This document shows, in pieces, positions 44,109 through 53,681 of a stretch of 64,000 nt of DNA; positions within the stretch are counted from its first letter, which is position 1, and each line of letters opens with the position of its first letter. The stretch is from Paenarthrobacter sp. AR 02 (GTDB taxonomy: Bacteria > Actinomycetota > Actinomycetes > Actinomycetales > Micrococcaceae), in the NCBI RefSeq assembly GCF_021538675.1, contig NZ_JAJUKH010000002.1:124001-188000 (forward strand), written 5' to 3'. The notes beneath the pieces are model-generated. The model was not told the DNA's origin. It searched no databases and was given only the letters and a program-made list of their open reading frames with translations. Position numbers and translations under genes: made by a program.

Positions 44109-44807
44109 ATGGGTGGCATGCGACGGACTGTATGGGGGATTCTTGCCGCTTTGATGGTGGTTCTGGCCTCGGGCTGTTCCTTTGCCACCAAGGATCCGAA
44201 CTACGTTCCGCCGGCTCCGTTGCCGCCGCTGGAGCAGCTCCAGCAGGTCCCGGTCACAGAGCAGACCACCTTGTCCGCGGGCGAGGACGTGACCGCCTTC
44301 GTCACCGCAGACCGGAACATCGTCTGTGCCATGACATCCTCCCGCGGCGGGCACCTCAACCTGCCCTATGAGCCCAATACCTACTCGGACGCGGCGAACA
44401 ACAAGTTCGCCGTAGTCCCGGTGGTGCATTGTGAGTTGGCCAAATACGGCAAGCCTGATGTTGCGGACATCGCCGACGACTGCGCCGGGACCGGCCTGGG
44501 CTACCTTGGCGGGACAGTGCTGCTGTCCCCGGATAAGGCGGTCTATGGCGCGTGCCGTTCCGGCGTAACACAAATGGAGTCCGAGTTCGGTCCCAAAGGA
44601 AGCCGCAACGGACCCATTTCCAAGCTGCGCGAACTGGCTGACGGGCAAAATATCGAGCGCAACGGTCTTCGGTGCTCGGCCTACAACAGCGGGGTCGCCT
44701 GCGGAAACGTCTCCGGGGGCGTGGCGTTCTTCGTAACCAGGGATGGGTACCAGCTGATTTCCGACGGCGGCAAAACGGTCCGCGGGACCCTGAAACACAC
44801 GCCGTAG
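44109..44807 (+). CDS. Lipoprotein of unknown function
   Basis: A 232-residue protein; ATG 44109 or ATG 44118 are both possible starts. The signal peptide ends in the lipobox LASGC (Cys23 from the first start). The mature part has a Pro-rich linker (NYVPPAPLPPLEQ), then a compact domain with six Cys residues (CAM, HCEL, DDCAGTG, GACRSG, RCSAY, ACGNV), probably disulfide-bonded on the outside. No family is recognised with certainty. Monocistronic, 15 bp after pcrA and closed by a terminator. Confidence 0.75.
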   Translation: MGGMRRTVWGILAALMVVLASGCSFATKDPNYVPPAPLPPLEQLQQVPVTEQTTLSAGEDVTAFVTADRNIVCAMTSSRGGHLNLPYEPNTYSDAANNKFAVVPVVHCELAKYGKPDVADIADDCAGTGLGYLGGTVLLSPDKAVYGACRSGVTQMESEFGPKGSRNGPISKLRELADGQNIERNGLRCSAYNSGVACGNVSGGVAFFVTRDGYQLISDGGKTVRGTLKHTP

Positions 44808-44824
44808 CTGGCCCCAGCCAGCCC

Positions 44825-44850
44825 AAAAACCGCTACTTTATGCGGTTTTT
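44825..44850. terminator. Intrinsic terminator, symmetrical
   Basis: AAAAACCGC (44825-44833) and GCGGTTTTT (44842-44850) pair around an 8-nt loop, giving a T-tract on both strands. It ends the lipoprotein unit and insulates the sucCD promoter region (44851-45060), in which no gene is seen. Confidence 0.85.
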
Positions 44851-45060
44851 CTACATCCGATAGAAGTGTAAGGTTACTCACTTAACGGGTAGTGTGTAGC
44901 TGGCGGGACTCCCTAAAGGGCTAAAGTTCCGAGAGGACCTTACGCAATGTGACCGGCTTCAATCCGGTTGTTGACCGCGTACTCTCCGCAGCTGGCTATC
45001 GCGGTCATCGCGGTTCCCGGCTGAACAGAAAACTACTTCGACGTAGAAGGACACTAAACC

Positions 45061-46230
45061 GTGGACCTGTTTGAATATCAGGCGCGCGATATGTTCGAAG
45101 CGCACGGTGTACCCGTGCTCGCCGGCATCGTGGCGCACACTCCTGAAGAAGCAAAGGCAGCTGCCGAGAAGATCGGCGGCGTAACTGTCGTCAAGGCACA
45201 GGTTAAGGTTGGTGGCCGCGGCAAGGCTGGCGGCGTCAAGGTTGCCAAGACTGCCGAAGAGGCGCTTGAACACGCCACCAACATCCTGGGCATGGACATC
45301 AAGGGCCACACCGTCAACAAGGTGATGATCGCGCAGGGTGCTGACATCGCCGAAGAATTCTACTTCTCGGTCCTCCTGGACCGGGCCCACCGCAACTACC
45401 TGGCTATGTGCTCGGTTGAGGGCGGCATGGAAATCGAGCAGCTTGCTGTCGAGCGTCCCGAGGCACTTGCCAAGATCGCGATCGACCCCGCTGTAGGCAT
45501 CGACCAGGCAAAGGCCGACGAAATCGTCGCCGAAGCAGGTTTCGCTGAAGAACTGCGCGGCAAAGTGGCCGACGTCATTCTGAAGCTCTGGGACGTCTTC
45601 AAGAAGGAAGACGCAACCCTGGTTGAGGTCAACCCGTTGGTCCGTACCGGCGCTGGCGACATCGTTGCCCTTGACGGCAAGGTCTCCTTGGACGAGAACG
45701 CTGGCTTCCGCCACGTGCACCACGCCACGCTGGAAGACAAGGACGCAGCTGACCCGCTGGAGGCCAAGGCAAAGGCGCAGGACCTCAACTACGTCAAGCT
45801 CGACGGCGAAGTAGGCATCATCGGCAACGGCGCCGGTCTTGTGATGTCCACCCTGGACGTCGTTGCTTACGCAGGCGAAAACCACGGCAACGTGAAGCCG
45901 GCAAACTTCCTGGACATCGGCGGTGGAGCTTCTGCCGAGGTCATGGCCAATGGCCTGGACGTCATCCTGGGCGACTCCCAGGTCAAGAGCGTGTTCGTGA
46001 ACGTCTTCGGCGGCATCACCGCTTGTGACGCTGTTGCCAAGGGCATCGTTGGTGCACTGGCCGAGCTCGGTACCTCCGCGAACAAGCCGCTGGTAGTTCG
46101 CCTCGACGGCAACAACGTCGAGGAAGGCCGCCGCATCCTGACCGAGGCCAACCACCCGCTGGTTACCCTGGCCGCCACCATGGACGAGGGCGCCGACAAG
46201 GCCGCCGAGCTCGCCAACGCAGCTAAGTAA
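45061..46230 (+). CDS. sucC: Succinyl-CoA ligase, beta subunit
   Basis: A 389-residue protein with GTG start behind GAAGGAC. ATP-grasp domain (1-235: [17 protein letters not shown], then VEVNPLVR, metal-binding [14 protein letters not shown]) and CoA-ligase domain (240-389: [35 protein letters not shown]). It works with SucD in the TCA cycle, converting succinyl-CoA to succinate with nucleotide triphosphate formation. sucD follows after 11 bp. Confidence 0.97.
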   Translation: MDLFEYQARDMFEAHGVPVLAGIVAHTPEEAKAAAEKIGGVTVVKAQVKVGGRGKAGGVKVAKTAEEALEHATNILGMDIKGHTVNKVMIAQGADIAEEFYFSVLLDRAHRNYLAMCSVEGGMEIEQLAVERPEALAKIAIDPAVGIDQAKADEIVAEAGFAEELRGKVADVILKLWDVFKKEDATLVEVNPLVRTGAGDIVALDGKVSLDENAGFRHVHHATLEDKDAADPLEAKAKAQDLNYVKLDGEVGIIGNGAGLVMSTLDVVAYAGENHGNVKPANFLDIGGGASAEVMANGLDVILGDSQVKSVFVNVFGGITACDAVAKGIVGALAELGTSANKPLVVRLDGNNVEEGRRILTEANHPLVTLAATMDEGADKAAELANAAK

Positions 46231-46241
46231 GGGACCCGAGA

Positions 46242-47144
46242 ATGTCTATCTACCTCAACAAAGACTCCAAGGTCATCGTTCAGGGCATCACCGGCGGCGA
46301 GGGCACCAAGCACACCGCACTGATGCTCAAAGCCGGCACCAACATTGTTGGTGGCGTCAACGCCCGCAAGGCCGGCACCACGGTCCTGCACGGCGACAAG
46401 GAAATCAACGTCTTCGGCACCGTCAAGGAAGCCATGGCTGAAACCGGCGCGGACGTTTCCATCGTCTTCGTACCGCCGGCATTCACCAAGGACGCAGTGG
46501 TTGAAGCCATCGAAGCCGGCATCGGCCTCGTTGTTGTCATCACCGAAGGTGTTCCGGTCCAGGACTCCGCCGAATTCTGGGCCCTGGCCCAGTCCAAGGT
46601 GGACGCTGACGGCAAGCAGGTTACCCGCATCATCGGACCGAACTGCCCCGGCATCATCACCCCCGGTGAAGCACTGGTTGGCATCACCCCGGCGAACATC
46701 ACGGGCAAGGGCCCCATCGGCCTGGTCTCCAAGTCCGGTACCTTGACCTACCAGATGATGTACGAACTCCGCGACCTCGGCTTCTCCACCGCTATCGGCA
46801 TCGGTGGCGACCCCATCATCGGCACCACGCACATCGACGCCCTGGCTGCGTTCGAGGCTGACCCCGAGACCAAGGCAATCGTCATGATCGGTGAAATCGG
46901 CGGCGACGCTGAAGAGCGCGCAGCCGACTTCATCAAGGCCAACGTCACCAAGCCGGTTGTCGGCTACGTGGCTGGCTTCACGGCTCCTGAGGGCAAGACC
47001 ATGGGCCACGCAGGCGCCATCGTTTCCGGCTCTGCAGGCACCGCCCAGGCAAAGAAGGAAGCTCTCGAAGCTGCAGGCGTGAAGGTCGGCAAGACGCCGT
47101 CCGAGACCGCCAAGCTCCTGCGCGAGGTTTTCGCTACGCTCTAG
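46242..47144 (+). CDS. sucD: Succinyl-CoA ligase, alpha subunit
   Basis: A 300-residue protein: CoA-binding Rossmann domain ([22 protein letters not shown], where QGITG binds CoA) and ligase domain with [16 protein letters not shown] and the phospho-histidine in [10 protein letters not shown]. It pairs with SucC and is co-transcribed. Confidence 0.97.
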   Translation: MSIYLNKDSKVIVQGITGGEGTKHTALMLKAGTNIVGGVNARKAGTTVLHGDKEINVFGTVKEAMAETGADVSIVFVPPAFTKDAVVEAIEAGIGLVVVITEGVPVQDSAEFWALAQSKVDADGKQVTRIIGPNCPGIITPGEALVGITPANITGKGPIGLVSKSGTLTYQMMYELRDLGFSTAIGIGGDPIIGTTHIDALAAFEADPETKAIVMIGEIGGDAEERAADFIKANVTKPVVGYVAGFTAPEGKTMGHAGAIVSGSAGTAQAKKEALEAAGVKVGKTPSETAKLLREVFATL

Positions 47145-47160
47145 CCTTCACAACTGACTG

Positions 47161-47211
47161 ACGACGGCGGCCCGTCACCTTCCGGATGGAAAGGTGACGG
47201 GCCGCCGTCGT
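47161..47211 (+). terminator. Very strong hairpin after sucCD
   Basis: A 21-bp arm at 47161-47181 is perfectly complementary to 47191-47211 across a 9-nt centre; the outer part reads ACGACGGCGGCCCG. No long T-tract follows. It probably terminates sucCD or protects its 3' end, and it directly precedes the tandem repeats. Confidence 0.75.
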
Positions 47212-47218
47212 ACTTTAA

Positions 47219-47510
47219 GCGCCCGTTGTGGGGCCTGTTGAGCGCGCTATTCGGTTGTTTTGCGGCGCAGAGTGGGCCTCGCAATGTGGGTGCGCCCGTT
47301 GTGGGGCCTGTTGAGCGCGCTATTCGGTTGTTTTGCGGCGCAGAGTGGGCCTCGCAATGTGGGTGCGCCCGTTGTGGGGCCTCTTGTGCGCGCTTTTCGG
47401 GTGTTTTGAGGCGCAGAGTGGGCCTCGCAAAGTGGGTGCGCCCGTTGTGGGGCCCGTTGAGCGCGCTATTCGGTTGTTTTGCGGCGCAGAGTGGGCCTCG
47501 CAATGTGGGG
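47219..47510. repeat. Four tandem 73-bp repeats
   Basis: Units start at 47219, 47292, 47365 and 47438 with GCGCCCGTTGTGG and run without gaps (4 x 73 = 292 bp). Units 1 and 2 are identical, unit 4 nearly so; unit 3 is diverged in its middle (CTCTTGTGCGCGCTTTTCGG). The period is not a multiple of three, and no codon pattern or ribosome-binding site supports a gene. They fill most of the 463-bp gap between sucD and the tautomerase gene. Confidence 0.95.
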
Positions 47511-47575
47511 CAGGGGTCCGTCCGAATCTACCCGGGCGGGCCTTTGCTGTATCCAGGCTTGAAGTAGTTTGTTAG

Positions 47576-47595
47576 TATGTTAGGACAAACTATTC
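47576..47595 (+). promoter_or_regulatory. Predicted GntR (inositol) operator, tautomerase gene
   Basis: TATGTTAGGACAAACTATT: core TGTTAGGACA at 47578-47587, differing by one base from the site before the inositol importer. It lies 20 bp before the tautomerase start, so bound repressor would block this gene. Confidence 0.6.
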
Positions 47596-47607
47596 GAAGG
47601 GAATGCA

Positions 47608-48012
47608 ATGCCACTTGTGCGAATCGACGTGAACCAGGGCCGCTCCGCGGAGGAGTTGACAGCTCTCAGCCGAGCCATCCACGACGCAATTCTGGGTGAG
47701 TACGGAATTCCGGAGCGGGACTACTTCCACATCCTCACTGAGCATCCGCAGGGGCAGATCGTGGCGCAGGATGCAGGGCTTGGCTTTGAGCGGACTGCTG
47801 GTGTGGTGATGATCCAGATCTTTACCCAGGAAGGTCGGAGCCAGATGGCCAAGAGCTCCCTCTTTGAAGCGATTGCGGGCCGTTTGGCGGCAGTGGGGGT
47901 CCGTGGCGAGGACGTCTTTGTGGGCTACGTCGAAAACACTGCGGGGGACTGGTCCTTCGGCTTCGGGCGCAGCCAGTATGTCACCGGAGAACTGGCTGTT
48001 CCGCGCAAGTAA
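47608..48012 (+). CDS. Tautomerase-superfamily protein, probable inositol-regulon member
   Basis: A 134-residue protein starting MPLVRIDVNQG; after Met removal Pro1 would be the catalytic base, as in 4-oxalocrotonate tautomerase relatives. Length and the two beta-alpha-beta halves (1-60; 70-130) fit the trimeric long tautomerases. The ribosome-binding site is GAAGGGAA. The operator ahead of it matches those of iolC and the inositol ABC importer, so it may interconvert a keto or enol intermediate of inositol breakdown. The substrate is unknown. Confidence 0.82.
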   Translation: MPLVRIDVNQGRSAEELTALSRAIHDAILGEYGIPERDYFHILTEHPQGQIVAQDAGLGFERTAGVVMIQIFTQEGRSQMAKSSLFEAIAGRLAAVGVRGEDVFVGYVENTAGDWSFGFGRSQYVTGELAVPRK

Positions 48013-48036
48013 AAGCAGTCTGTGTCATGTTGTAAA

Positions 48037-48064
48037 TATGTCAGTACAAACCTTTGACAGGACA
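48037..48064 (+). promoter_or_regulatory. Predicted GntR operators and promoter, iolC
   Basis: Two sites 16 bp apart: TGTCAGTACA (48039-48048) and TGACAGGACA (48055-48064). TTGACA at 48054-48059 sits in the second and could be a -35, with CAAAGT at 48077-48082 as a weak -10 (17-bp spacer). Repressor binding would cover the -35. Confidence 0.55.
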
Positions 48065-48174
48065 TGAAATCTGGTGCAAAGTAGTCATGTGGCCCCGCTC
48101 ACTGAGGGGTGGCAAGGCATCGGGGCCCAGCGCTCAGAGGTTCAGAGTTCACAAGAGAAAGGTCAACGATCATC

Positions 48175-49179
48175 GTGACCCACGAACTGCTCACAATCGG
48201 GCGCATCAGCGTTGATATCTACCCGAATGACATCGGAGTGGACCTGGAGGACGTGACGTCCTTCGGCAAGTACCTCGGAGGTTCGCCCTCCAACGTGGCT
48301 GTGGCGGCTGCCCGGCACGGACGTCGCACTGGCGTGATTACGCGGACCGGCGACGACGCATTCGGCACATACCTCCACCGGGAACTGCGCAAATTCAACG
48401 TGGATGACTCGTTCGTTTCGCCCGTGACCCAATACCCCACGGCGGTGACGTTCTGCGCCATCAAGCCCGCGACAGACGAATTCCCGCTCTACTTCTACGG
48501 CCGCTTTCCCACGGCCCCGGACCTGCAGATCCGGGCCGAAGAGCTCGATCTGGACGCGATCCGCGAAGCCAGGATCTTCTGGTCCACGGTGACCGGCCTG
48601 TGCCAGGAGCCCAGCCGCAGTGCACACCTCGCAGCACACCAGGCCCGCCCCCGGACCAGCCTGAAGGAAGGCCAGTTCACCATCCTGGACCTTGACTACC
48701 GCCCCATGTTCTGGGCCTCCGAGGAAGAGGCGCGTGCCGAGGTCGCCAAGATCCTCCCGTACGCCACGGTGGCAATCGGCAACGACAAGGAGTGTGCCGT
48801 GGCGGTAGGCGAGGGGACGCCCGACGAGCAGGCGGACCGTCTGTTGGCGGCCGGTGTCGAGATCGCCGTCGTGAAGCTTGGCGCTGAAGGCGTGATGGCC
48901 AAGACCCGCACCGAGCGTGTGGTCTCAGCGCCGGTCCCGGTGGAAACCGTCAACGGCCTGGGTGCCGGCGACTCCTTTGGGGGCGCGTTCTGCCATGGCC
49001 TGCTGTCCGGCTGGCCCTTGTCCGAAGTCCTGGACTACGCAAACGCCTCGGGCGCGATCGTCGCCTCCCGCGTTTCGTGCGCGGATGCGATGCCGACGCC
49101 GGACGAGGTCACCTCGCTGCTCGCCGAACGCGGCCGCCCCATTCCGGGTGCCACCCTTACCGAAGGAGCCGTGCGTTGA
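48175..49179 (+). CDS. iolC: 5-dehydro-2-deoxygluconokinase
   Basis: A 334-residue PfkB/ribokinase-family enzyme that phosphorylates 5-dehydro-2-deoxy-D-gluconate, a late step of myo-inositol breakdown. The GTG at 48175 (VTHELLTIGRISVDIYPND) follows GAGAAAGG; an upstream start at 48109 would add a non-family extension. KYLGGSPSNVAVAAARHG is the first and NGLGAGDSFGGAF the second PfkB signature, with catalytic Asp in GAGDS. The stop overlaps the start of the aldolase gene (TTGA). Confidence 0.95.
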   Translation: MTHELLTIGRISVDIYPNDIGVDLEDVTSFGKYLGGSPSNVAVAAARHGRRTGVITRTGDDAFGTYLHRELRKFNVDDSFVSPVTQYPTAVTFCAIKPATDEFPLYFYGRFPTAPDLQIRAEELDLDAIREARIFWSTVTGLCQEPSRSAHLAAHQARPRTSLKEGQFTILDLDYRPMFWASEEEARAEVAKILPYATVAIGNDKECAVAVGEGTPDEQADRLLAAGVEIAVVKLGAEGVMAKTRTERVVSAPVPVETVNGLGAGDSFGGAFCHGLLSGWPLSEVLDYANASGAIVASRVSCADAMPTPDEVTSLLAERGRPIPGATLTEGAVR

Positions 49180-50141
49180 GCCCCAACGATGATCCCCGCC
49201 GCTATGAGCACCTGAGCCGGATCCGGCTCGAAGATCCGGACGCCGTCGCCCGCGCAGCTGCCACCCGCCGTCGGCATCCGGGCTTGAAGTACGGCCAGCA
49301 GAGCTTCATCGTCGCAGCGGACCACCCTGCCCGGGGAGCCCTGTCAGTAGGTTCCGAGCCGATGGCCATGGCTGACCGGCGCGACCTGCTTGACCGCTTG
49401 CAGATCGCCCTGGCCAACCCGGCCGTGGACGGGATCCTCGCGTCACCGGACATCATGGATGACCTCCTTCTCCTGGGTGCCCTGGAAGGCAAGCTGGTGT
49501 TCGGTTCCATGAATCGCGGCGGCCTGGCCGGCCTGGTCAACGAGTTCGACGACCGCTTCACCGGCCACACGGCAGCTGCCTTGGAGGCGCTGGGCGCTGA
49601 CGGCGGCAAGATGCTCACCCGCATCTGCCTGGGCGACCCGGATACGGTTGCCACCCTTGAGGCCACCGCCAAAGCCATTGATTCGCTGGCCGAGCGCAAA
49701 CTCATCGCCATGGTGGAGCCGTTCCTTTCCATCCGCGACGCCAACGGCAAGGTCCGCAACGACCTCCGCGCGGACGCCGTGATCAAGTCGGTAGGCATCG
49801 CCGAAGGTCTCGGATCCACCAGCGCCTACACCTGGATGAAGCTTCCGGTGGTGAAGGACATGGAGCGCGTCATGGCCTCCACCACCTTGCCCACCGTTCT
49901 TTTGGGCGGGGACCCGGACGGCAGCCAGGATGAAGTTTTCGCTTCCTGGCAGGCGGCCCTTGCACTGCCCGGAGTCCAGGGCCTCACTGTGGGGCGCACG
50001 CTGTTGTACCCGCACGACGGCGACGTGGCAGGTGCCGTAGCCACGGCCGCCTCGCTGCTGAACGCCCCGGCGCCCGCTGCCGCCGCCAACGCAAACGGCC
50101 ATGCCTCCTCAGACCGCATTCCAGTGAAAGTATCGGAGTAA
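49176..50141 (+). CDS. Class I aldolase, Cgl0158 type (IolJ replacement)
   Basis: A 321-residue (beta/alpha)8 protein. The TTG at 49176 is chosen: it overlaps the iolC stop (TTGA) and has GAAGGAG 9 nt upstream. FIVAADHPARGAL, the DGILASPDIMDD segment and TWMKLPVVKDME (probable Schiff-base Lys) match the Corynebacterium Cgl0158-like group often labelled DeoC/LacD aldolase. In the pathway it should cleave 5-dehydro-2-deoxygluconate 6-phosphate to dihydroxyacetone phosphate and malonate semialdehyde. This reaction in Bacillus is done by the unrelated class II aldolase IolJ. The last 35 residues are an Ala-rich tail. Confidence 0.82.
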   Translation: MSPNDDPRRYEHLSRIRLEDPDAVARAAATRRRHPGLKYGQQSFIVAADHPARGALSVGSEPMAMADRRDLLDRLQIALANPAVDGILASPDIMDDLLLLGALEGKLVFGSMNRGGLAGLVNEFDDRFTGHTAAALEALGADGGKMLTRICLGDPDTVATLEATAKAIDSLAERKLIAMVEPFLSIRDANGKVRNDLRADAVIKSVGIAEGLGSTSAYTWMKLPVVKDMERVMASTTLPTVLLGGDPDGSQDEVFASWQAALALPGVQGLTVGRTLLYPHDGDVAGAVATAASLLNAPAPAAAANANGHASSDRIPVKVSE

Positions 50142-50146
50142 GACCA

Positions 50147-52093
50147 GTGGGAACAGCAACCCGTCGGATGACCGTGGCGCAAGCCGTGGTGGAGTTCCTG
50201 TCCAAGCAGTACACCGTTGACTCTGTTGATGGCGTTCAGTTCCGTGAGCGCTTGATTCCGGGGACGTTCGGTATCTTCGGCCACGGCAATGTGGCCGGCG
50301 TGGGCCAGGCCCTGAAGCAGTACCAGGCCGCGGATCCCGCGATCATGCCCTACTACCAGGGCCGCAACGAGCAGGCCCAGGTCCACCAGGCCGTGGGCTA
50401 CGCCCGTCACACCCGTCGTCGCCAGACGTTCGCGATCAGCACCTCCATTGGTCCTGGCTCATCGAACCTGCTGACCGGCGCGGCGCTGGCCACCACCAAC
50501 CGTTTGCCTGTGCTGTTGCTGCCCAGCGACACCTTTGCAACACGGGCTGCGGACCCCGTCCTGCAGCAGTTGGAGTTGCCGTACGCCTACGACATCACGG
50601 TGAACGACGCGTTCCGGCCGTTGTCGAAGTTCTTTGACCGGGTCTCCCGGCCGGAGCAGCTGTTCTCCGCGTTCCACCACGGCCTCCGGGTCCTGACTGA
50701 TCCGGCCGAAACGGGCGCGGTGACGATTTCCCTGCCGCAGGACGTCCAGGCCGAAGCTTTCGATGTTCCCGAAGAGTTCCTGTCCGAACGTGAGTGGCGG
50801 ATCCGCCGTCCCGAGGCGGAGGACGATGACATCCGCCGTGCCGTGGAGGCCATCCGCGCCGCGAAACGCCCACTGATCATTGCCGGCGGCGGTGTCCTGT
50901 ACGCCTACGCAAATGACGAACTTTCCAAGTTCGCTGAGCTGACGGGAATCCCGGTGGGCAACACCCAGGCCGGCGTCGGCGTCCTGCCCTGGGACCACAA
51001 GTTCTCCCTCGGTGCCATCGGCTCAACCGGTACGACGGCGGCCAACGCCATCGCTGCCGAAGCGGACCTGATCATCGGGATCGGCACGCGCTACGAGGAC
51101 TTCACCACCGCATCCCGTACGGCGTTCCAGAACCCGGACGTAAAGTTCGTGAACATCAACGTCGCGCCGATCGATGCCTACAAGCACGGCACGACGCTGC
51201 CGATCGTCGCCGATGCCCGCAAGGCGCTGGTGAAGCTCAACCAGGCCTTGGGCGGTTACCGCGTGGGTGCGGACTTGGAAGAGAAGGTTGCGGCGGAGAA
51301 GAAACGCTGGAACGCGATCGTGGACGAAGCCTTCGAAACCCGCTACACGCCGTTGCCTGCCCAGAACGAAATCATCGGCGCCACCAACAAGGCCATGGAC
51401 GACCACGACGTTGTCATCTGTGCCGCGGGGTCGCTGCCCGGTGACCTGCATAAGATGTGGCGCGTCCGGGACCCGTTCGGCTACCACGTGGAATACGCGT
51501 ACTCCTGCATGGGCTACGAAATCCCCGGCGGCCTCGGCGTCAAACGAGCAGCGCTGGCCGAAGCGGCAGCCGGTGGCCCCGACAGGGATGTGGTGGTCAT
51601 GGTGGGGGACGGCTCCTACCTGATGATGCACACCGAACTGGTTACCGCCGTCGCCGAACGCATCAAACTGATCGTGGTCCTCATCCAGAACCACGGCTAC
51701 GCGTCCATCGGTTCGCTGTCCGAGTCCCTCGGTTCCCAGCGCTTTGGTACCCAGTACCGGGTTCTGGACAAGGAGCAGCACAGCTTCGACGCCGGGGAGC
51801 ACCTGCCCATCGACCTCGCCACGAACGCCGAGTCACTGGGCGCGAAAGTCATCCGCATCGAACCGGGCGACAACGTCATCGAAGCCCTCGGTGCGGCGAT
51901 CAAGGAAGCCAAGGCAGCTCCGGAGACCGGTCCGATCGTGATCCACGTCGAGTCCGATCCCTTGTTGGACGCCCCGAGCTCCGAGTCCTGGTGGGACGTC
52001 CCCGTCTCGGCAGTCTCCGAGCTGGAATCCACCCAGCAGGCCTACAAGACGTACACAGACCACAAGAGCCGCCAGCGCAAGCTGCTCGGCTGA
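50147..52093 (+). CDS. iolD: 3D-trihydroxycyclohexane-1,2-dione acylhydrolase
   Basis: A 648-residue ThDP-dependent enzyme with GTG start 5 bp after the aldolase gene. It opens the ring of trihydroxycyclohexane-dione to 5-deoxy-glucuronate. Three-domain acetolactate-synthase fold: N-terminal PYR domain (FGIFGHGNVAGVGQAL, STSIGPGSSNLLTGAA), central domain (330-ish GIGTRYEDFTTASR), C-terminal PP domain with the ThDP motif GDGSYLMM ... NHGY. Length fits IolD. Confidence 0.96.
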   Translation: MGTATRRMTVAQAVVEFLSKQYTVDSVDGVQFRERLIPGTFGIFGHGNVAGVGQALKQYQAADPAIMPYYQGRNEQAQVHQAVGYARHTRRRQTFAISTSIGPGSSNLLTGAALATTNRLPVLLLPSDTFATRAADPVLQQLELPYAYDITVNDAFRPLSKFFDRVSRPEQLFSAFHHGLRVLTDPAETGAVTISLPQDVQAEAFDVPEEFLSEREWRIRRPEAEDDDIRRAVEAIRAAKRPLIIAGGGVLYAYANDELSKFAELTGIPVGNTQAGVGVLPWDHKFSLGAIGSTGTTAANAIAAEADLIIGIGTRYEDFTTASRTAFQNPDVKFVNINVAPIDAYKHGTTLPIVADARKALVKLNQALGGYRVGADLEEKVAAEKKRWNAIVDEAFETRYTPLPAQNEIIGATNKAMDDHDVVICAAGSLPGDLHKMWRVRDPFGYHVEYAYSCMGYEIPGGLGVKRAALAEAAAGGPDRDVVVMVGDGSYLMMHTELVTAVAERIKLIVVLIQNHGYASIGSLSESLGSQRFGTQYRVLDKEQHSFDAGEHLPIDLATNAESLGAKVIRIEPGDNVIEALGAAIKEAKAAPETGPIVIHVESDPLLDAPSSESWWDVPVSAVSELESTQQAYKTYTDHKSRQRKLLG

Positions 52094-52136
52094 ATCCCAG
52101 ACACACAGATCCCACAGACCACAAGGAAGTCCGCAC

Positions 52137-53648
52137 ATGTCGACGACGACCACACTGACCACCATCCACCACTTCATCAACGGCGCTGAAACCACGGGCG
52201 AGGGCGACCGTACCCAGCCGGTGTACAACCCGGCCACCGGCCAGGTCACCGCTGAATTGCGCCTGGCCAACGAGGCGGACCTGAACACCACGGTCGCAGC
52301 GGCCCGCAAGGCAGCCGATACCTGGGGTGACATTTCCCTGGCCAAGCGCACCGCCGTCTTGTTCAAGTTCCGTGAACTCGTCGCAGCCCACGTGGACGAG
52401 CTGGCCGAGCTAATCACCGCTGAGCATGGCAAGGTCCTTTCGGACGCGAAGGGCGAAATCGGCCGCGGGCTCGAAGTCATCGAGTTCGCCTGCGGTATCC
52501 CCACCCTGCTCAAGGGCGACTACTCGGACCAGGTGTCCACCGGGATCGACGTCTTCTCTTTCCGCGAACCCCTGGGCGTCGTTGCCGGCATCACGCCGTT
52601 CAACTTCCCGGTCATGGTTCCGTTGTGGATGGCGCCGATGGCCATCGCCACCGGCAACGCCTTTATCCTCAAGCCGTCCGAGCGCGACCCGTCCGCTTCG
52701 ATGCTCCTGGCCAAGCTCTGGAAGCAGGCCGGCCTGCCCGATGGCGTGTTCCAGGTCCTGCACGGTGGCAAGGAGACCGTCGACGGCCTGTTGACGCACC
52801 CGGACGTGGATGGCATCAGCTTCGTTGGTTCCACCCCGATCGCCCAGTACGTCCACGAAACCGCCACCAAGCACGGCAAACGCGTCCAGGCATTGGGTGG
52901 GGCGAAGAACCACGCAATCGTGCTCCCGGACGCTGACCTGGACAACGCCGCCGACCACCTCGCCGCCGCCGCATTCGGCTCCGCCGGGGAACGCTGCATG
53001 GCCATCTCGGTGGCCGTCGCCGTCGGGGACGCCGCGGACCTGATCGTGAAAAAGGTCGAAGAACGGGCTCTGGCCGTGAAGGTCAACAACGGCACCGAGC
53101 CCGACGCTGAAATGGGTCCGGTCATCACCCCGGCCTCCAAGGAACGCATCGTCAAGATCGTCACCGAAGCCGAGCAGGCCGGTGCAGTGATGGTGGTGGA
53201 CGGCCGCGACCTCGTGGTCCCGGGCCACGAAGACGGCTTCTGGGTAGGTCCCACCGTGATCGACCACGTCAAAACCGAGATGACCGCCTACACCGAGGAA
53301 ATCTTCGGACCCGTCCTGGTGGTGGTACGCGTCGATACCCTCGAGGACGGCATCAACCTGATCAACTCCAACCCGTACGGCAACGGCACCGCCATCTTCA
53401 CCTCCAACGGCGCAGCAGCGCGGAAGTTCCAGCGCTCCGTCACCGTGGGCATGGTTGGTATCAACGTCCCGTTGCCCGTGCCGGTGGCCTACCACTCCTT
53501 CGGCGGCTGGAAGAATTCCCTCTTCGGCGACAAGCACATCTACGGCCCCGAAGGCGTCTCCTTCTACACCCGCGGCAAGGTCATCACGTCCCGCTGGCCC
53601 GAACCCACCCACGCCTCCGGCGCTTCCTACAACTTCCCCTCCAACTAA
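52137..53648 (+). CDS. iolA: CoA-acylating (methyl)malonate-semialdehyde dehydrogenase
   Basis: A 503-residue aldehyde dehydrogenase (mmsA family). It oxidises malonate semialdehyde from the aldolase step to acetyl-CoA and CO2, using NAD and CoA. Family marks: FINGAE, TPFNFPVMVPLWM, KPSERDPSASM, SFVGSTPIAQYV, catalytic Cys in SAGERCMAIS, and VNVPLPVP-like INVPLPVPVAYHSFGGWK, which distinguishes the MmsA/IolA type. ATG 52137, 43 bp after iolD. Confidence 0.93.
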   Translation: MSTTTTLTTIHHFINGAETTGEGDRTQPVYNPATGQVTAELRLANEADLNTTVAAARKAADTWGDISLAKRTAVLFKFRELVAAHVDELAELITAEHGKVLSDAKGEIGRGLEVIEFACGIPTLLKGDYSDQVSTGIDVFSFREPLGVVAGITPFNFPVMVPLWMAPMAIATGNAFILKPSERDPSASMLLAKLWKQAGLPDGVFQVLHGGKETVDGLLTHPDVDGISFVGSTPIAQYVHETATKHGKRVQALGGAKNHAIVLPDADLDNAADHLAAAAFGSAGERCMAISVAVAVGDAADLIVKKVEERALAVKVNNGTEPDAEMGPVITPASKERIVKIVTEAEQAGAVMVVDGRDLVVPGHEDGFWVGPTVIDHVKTEMTAYTEEIFGPVLVVVRVDTLEDGINLINSNPYGNGTAIFTSNGAAARKFQRSVTVGMVGINVPLPVPVAYHSFGGWKNSLFGDKHIYGPEGVSFYTRGKVITSRWPEPTHASGASYNFPSN

Positions 53649-53681
53649 GTCCCCACCGCCGCAAAGGAAGACAACGCTGTC

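Noticed and set aside
42858..44798. 646-codon open frame antisense to pcrA and the lipoprotein gene
   Set aside because: Residue makeup (Gly/His/Gln/Arg-rich) is that of a reverse-strand shadow; the sense strand is a conserved helicase.
47226..47567. Open frames inside the 73-bp tandem repeats
   Set aside because: Period is not a multiple of three, the frame simply lacks stops in the repeat, and there is no ribosome-binding site or family match.
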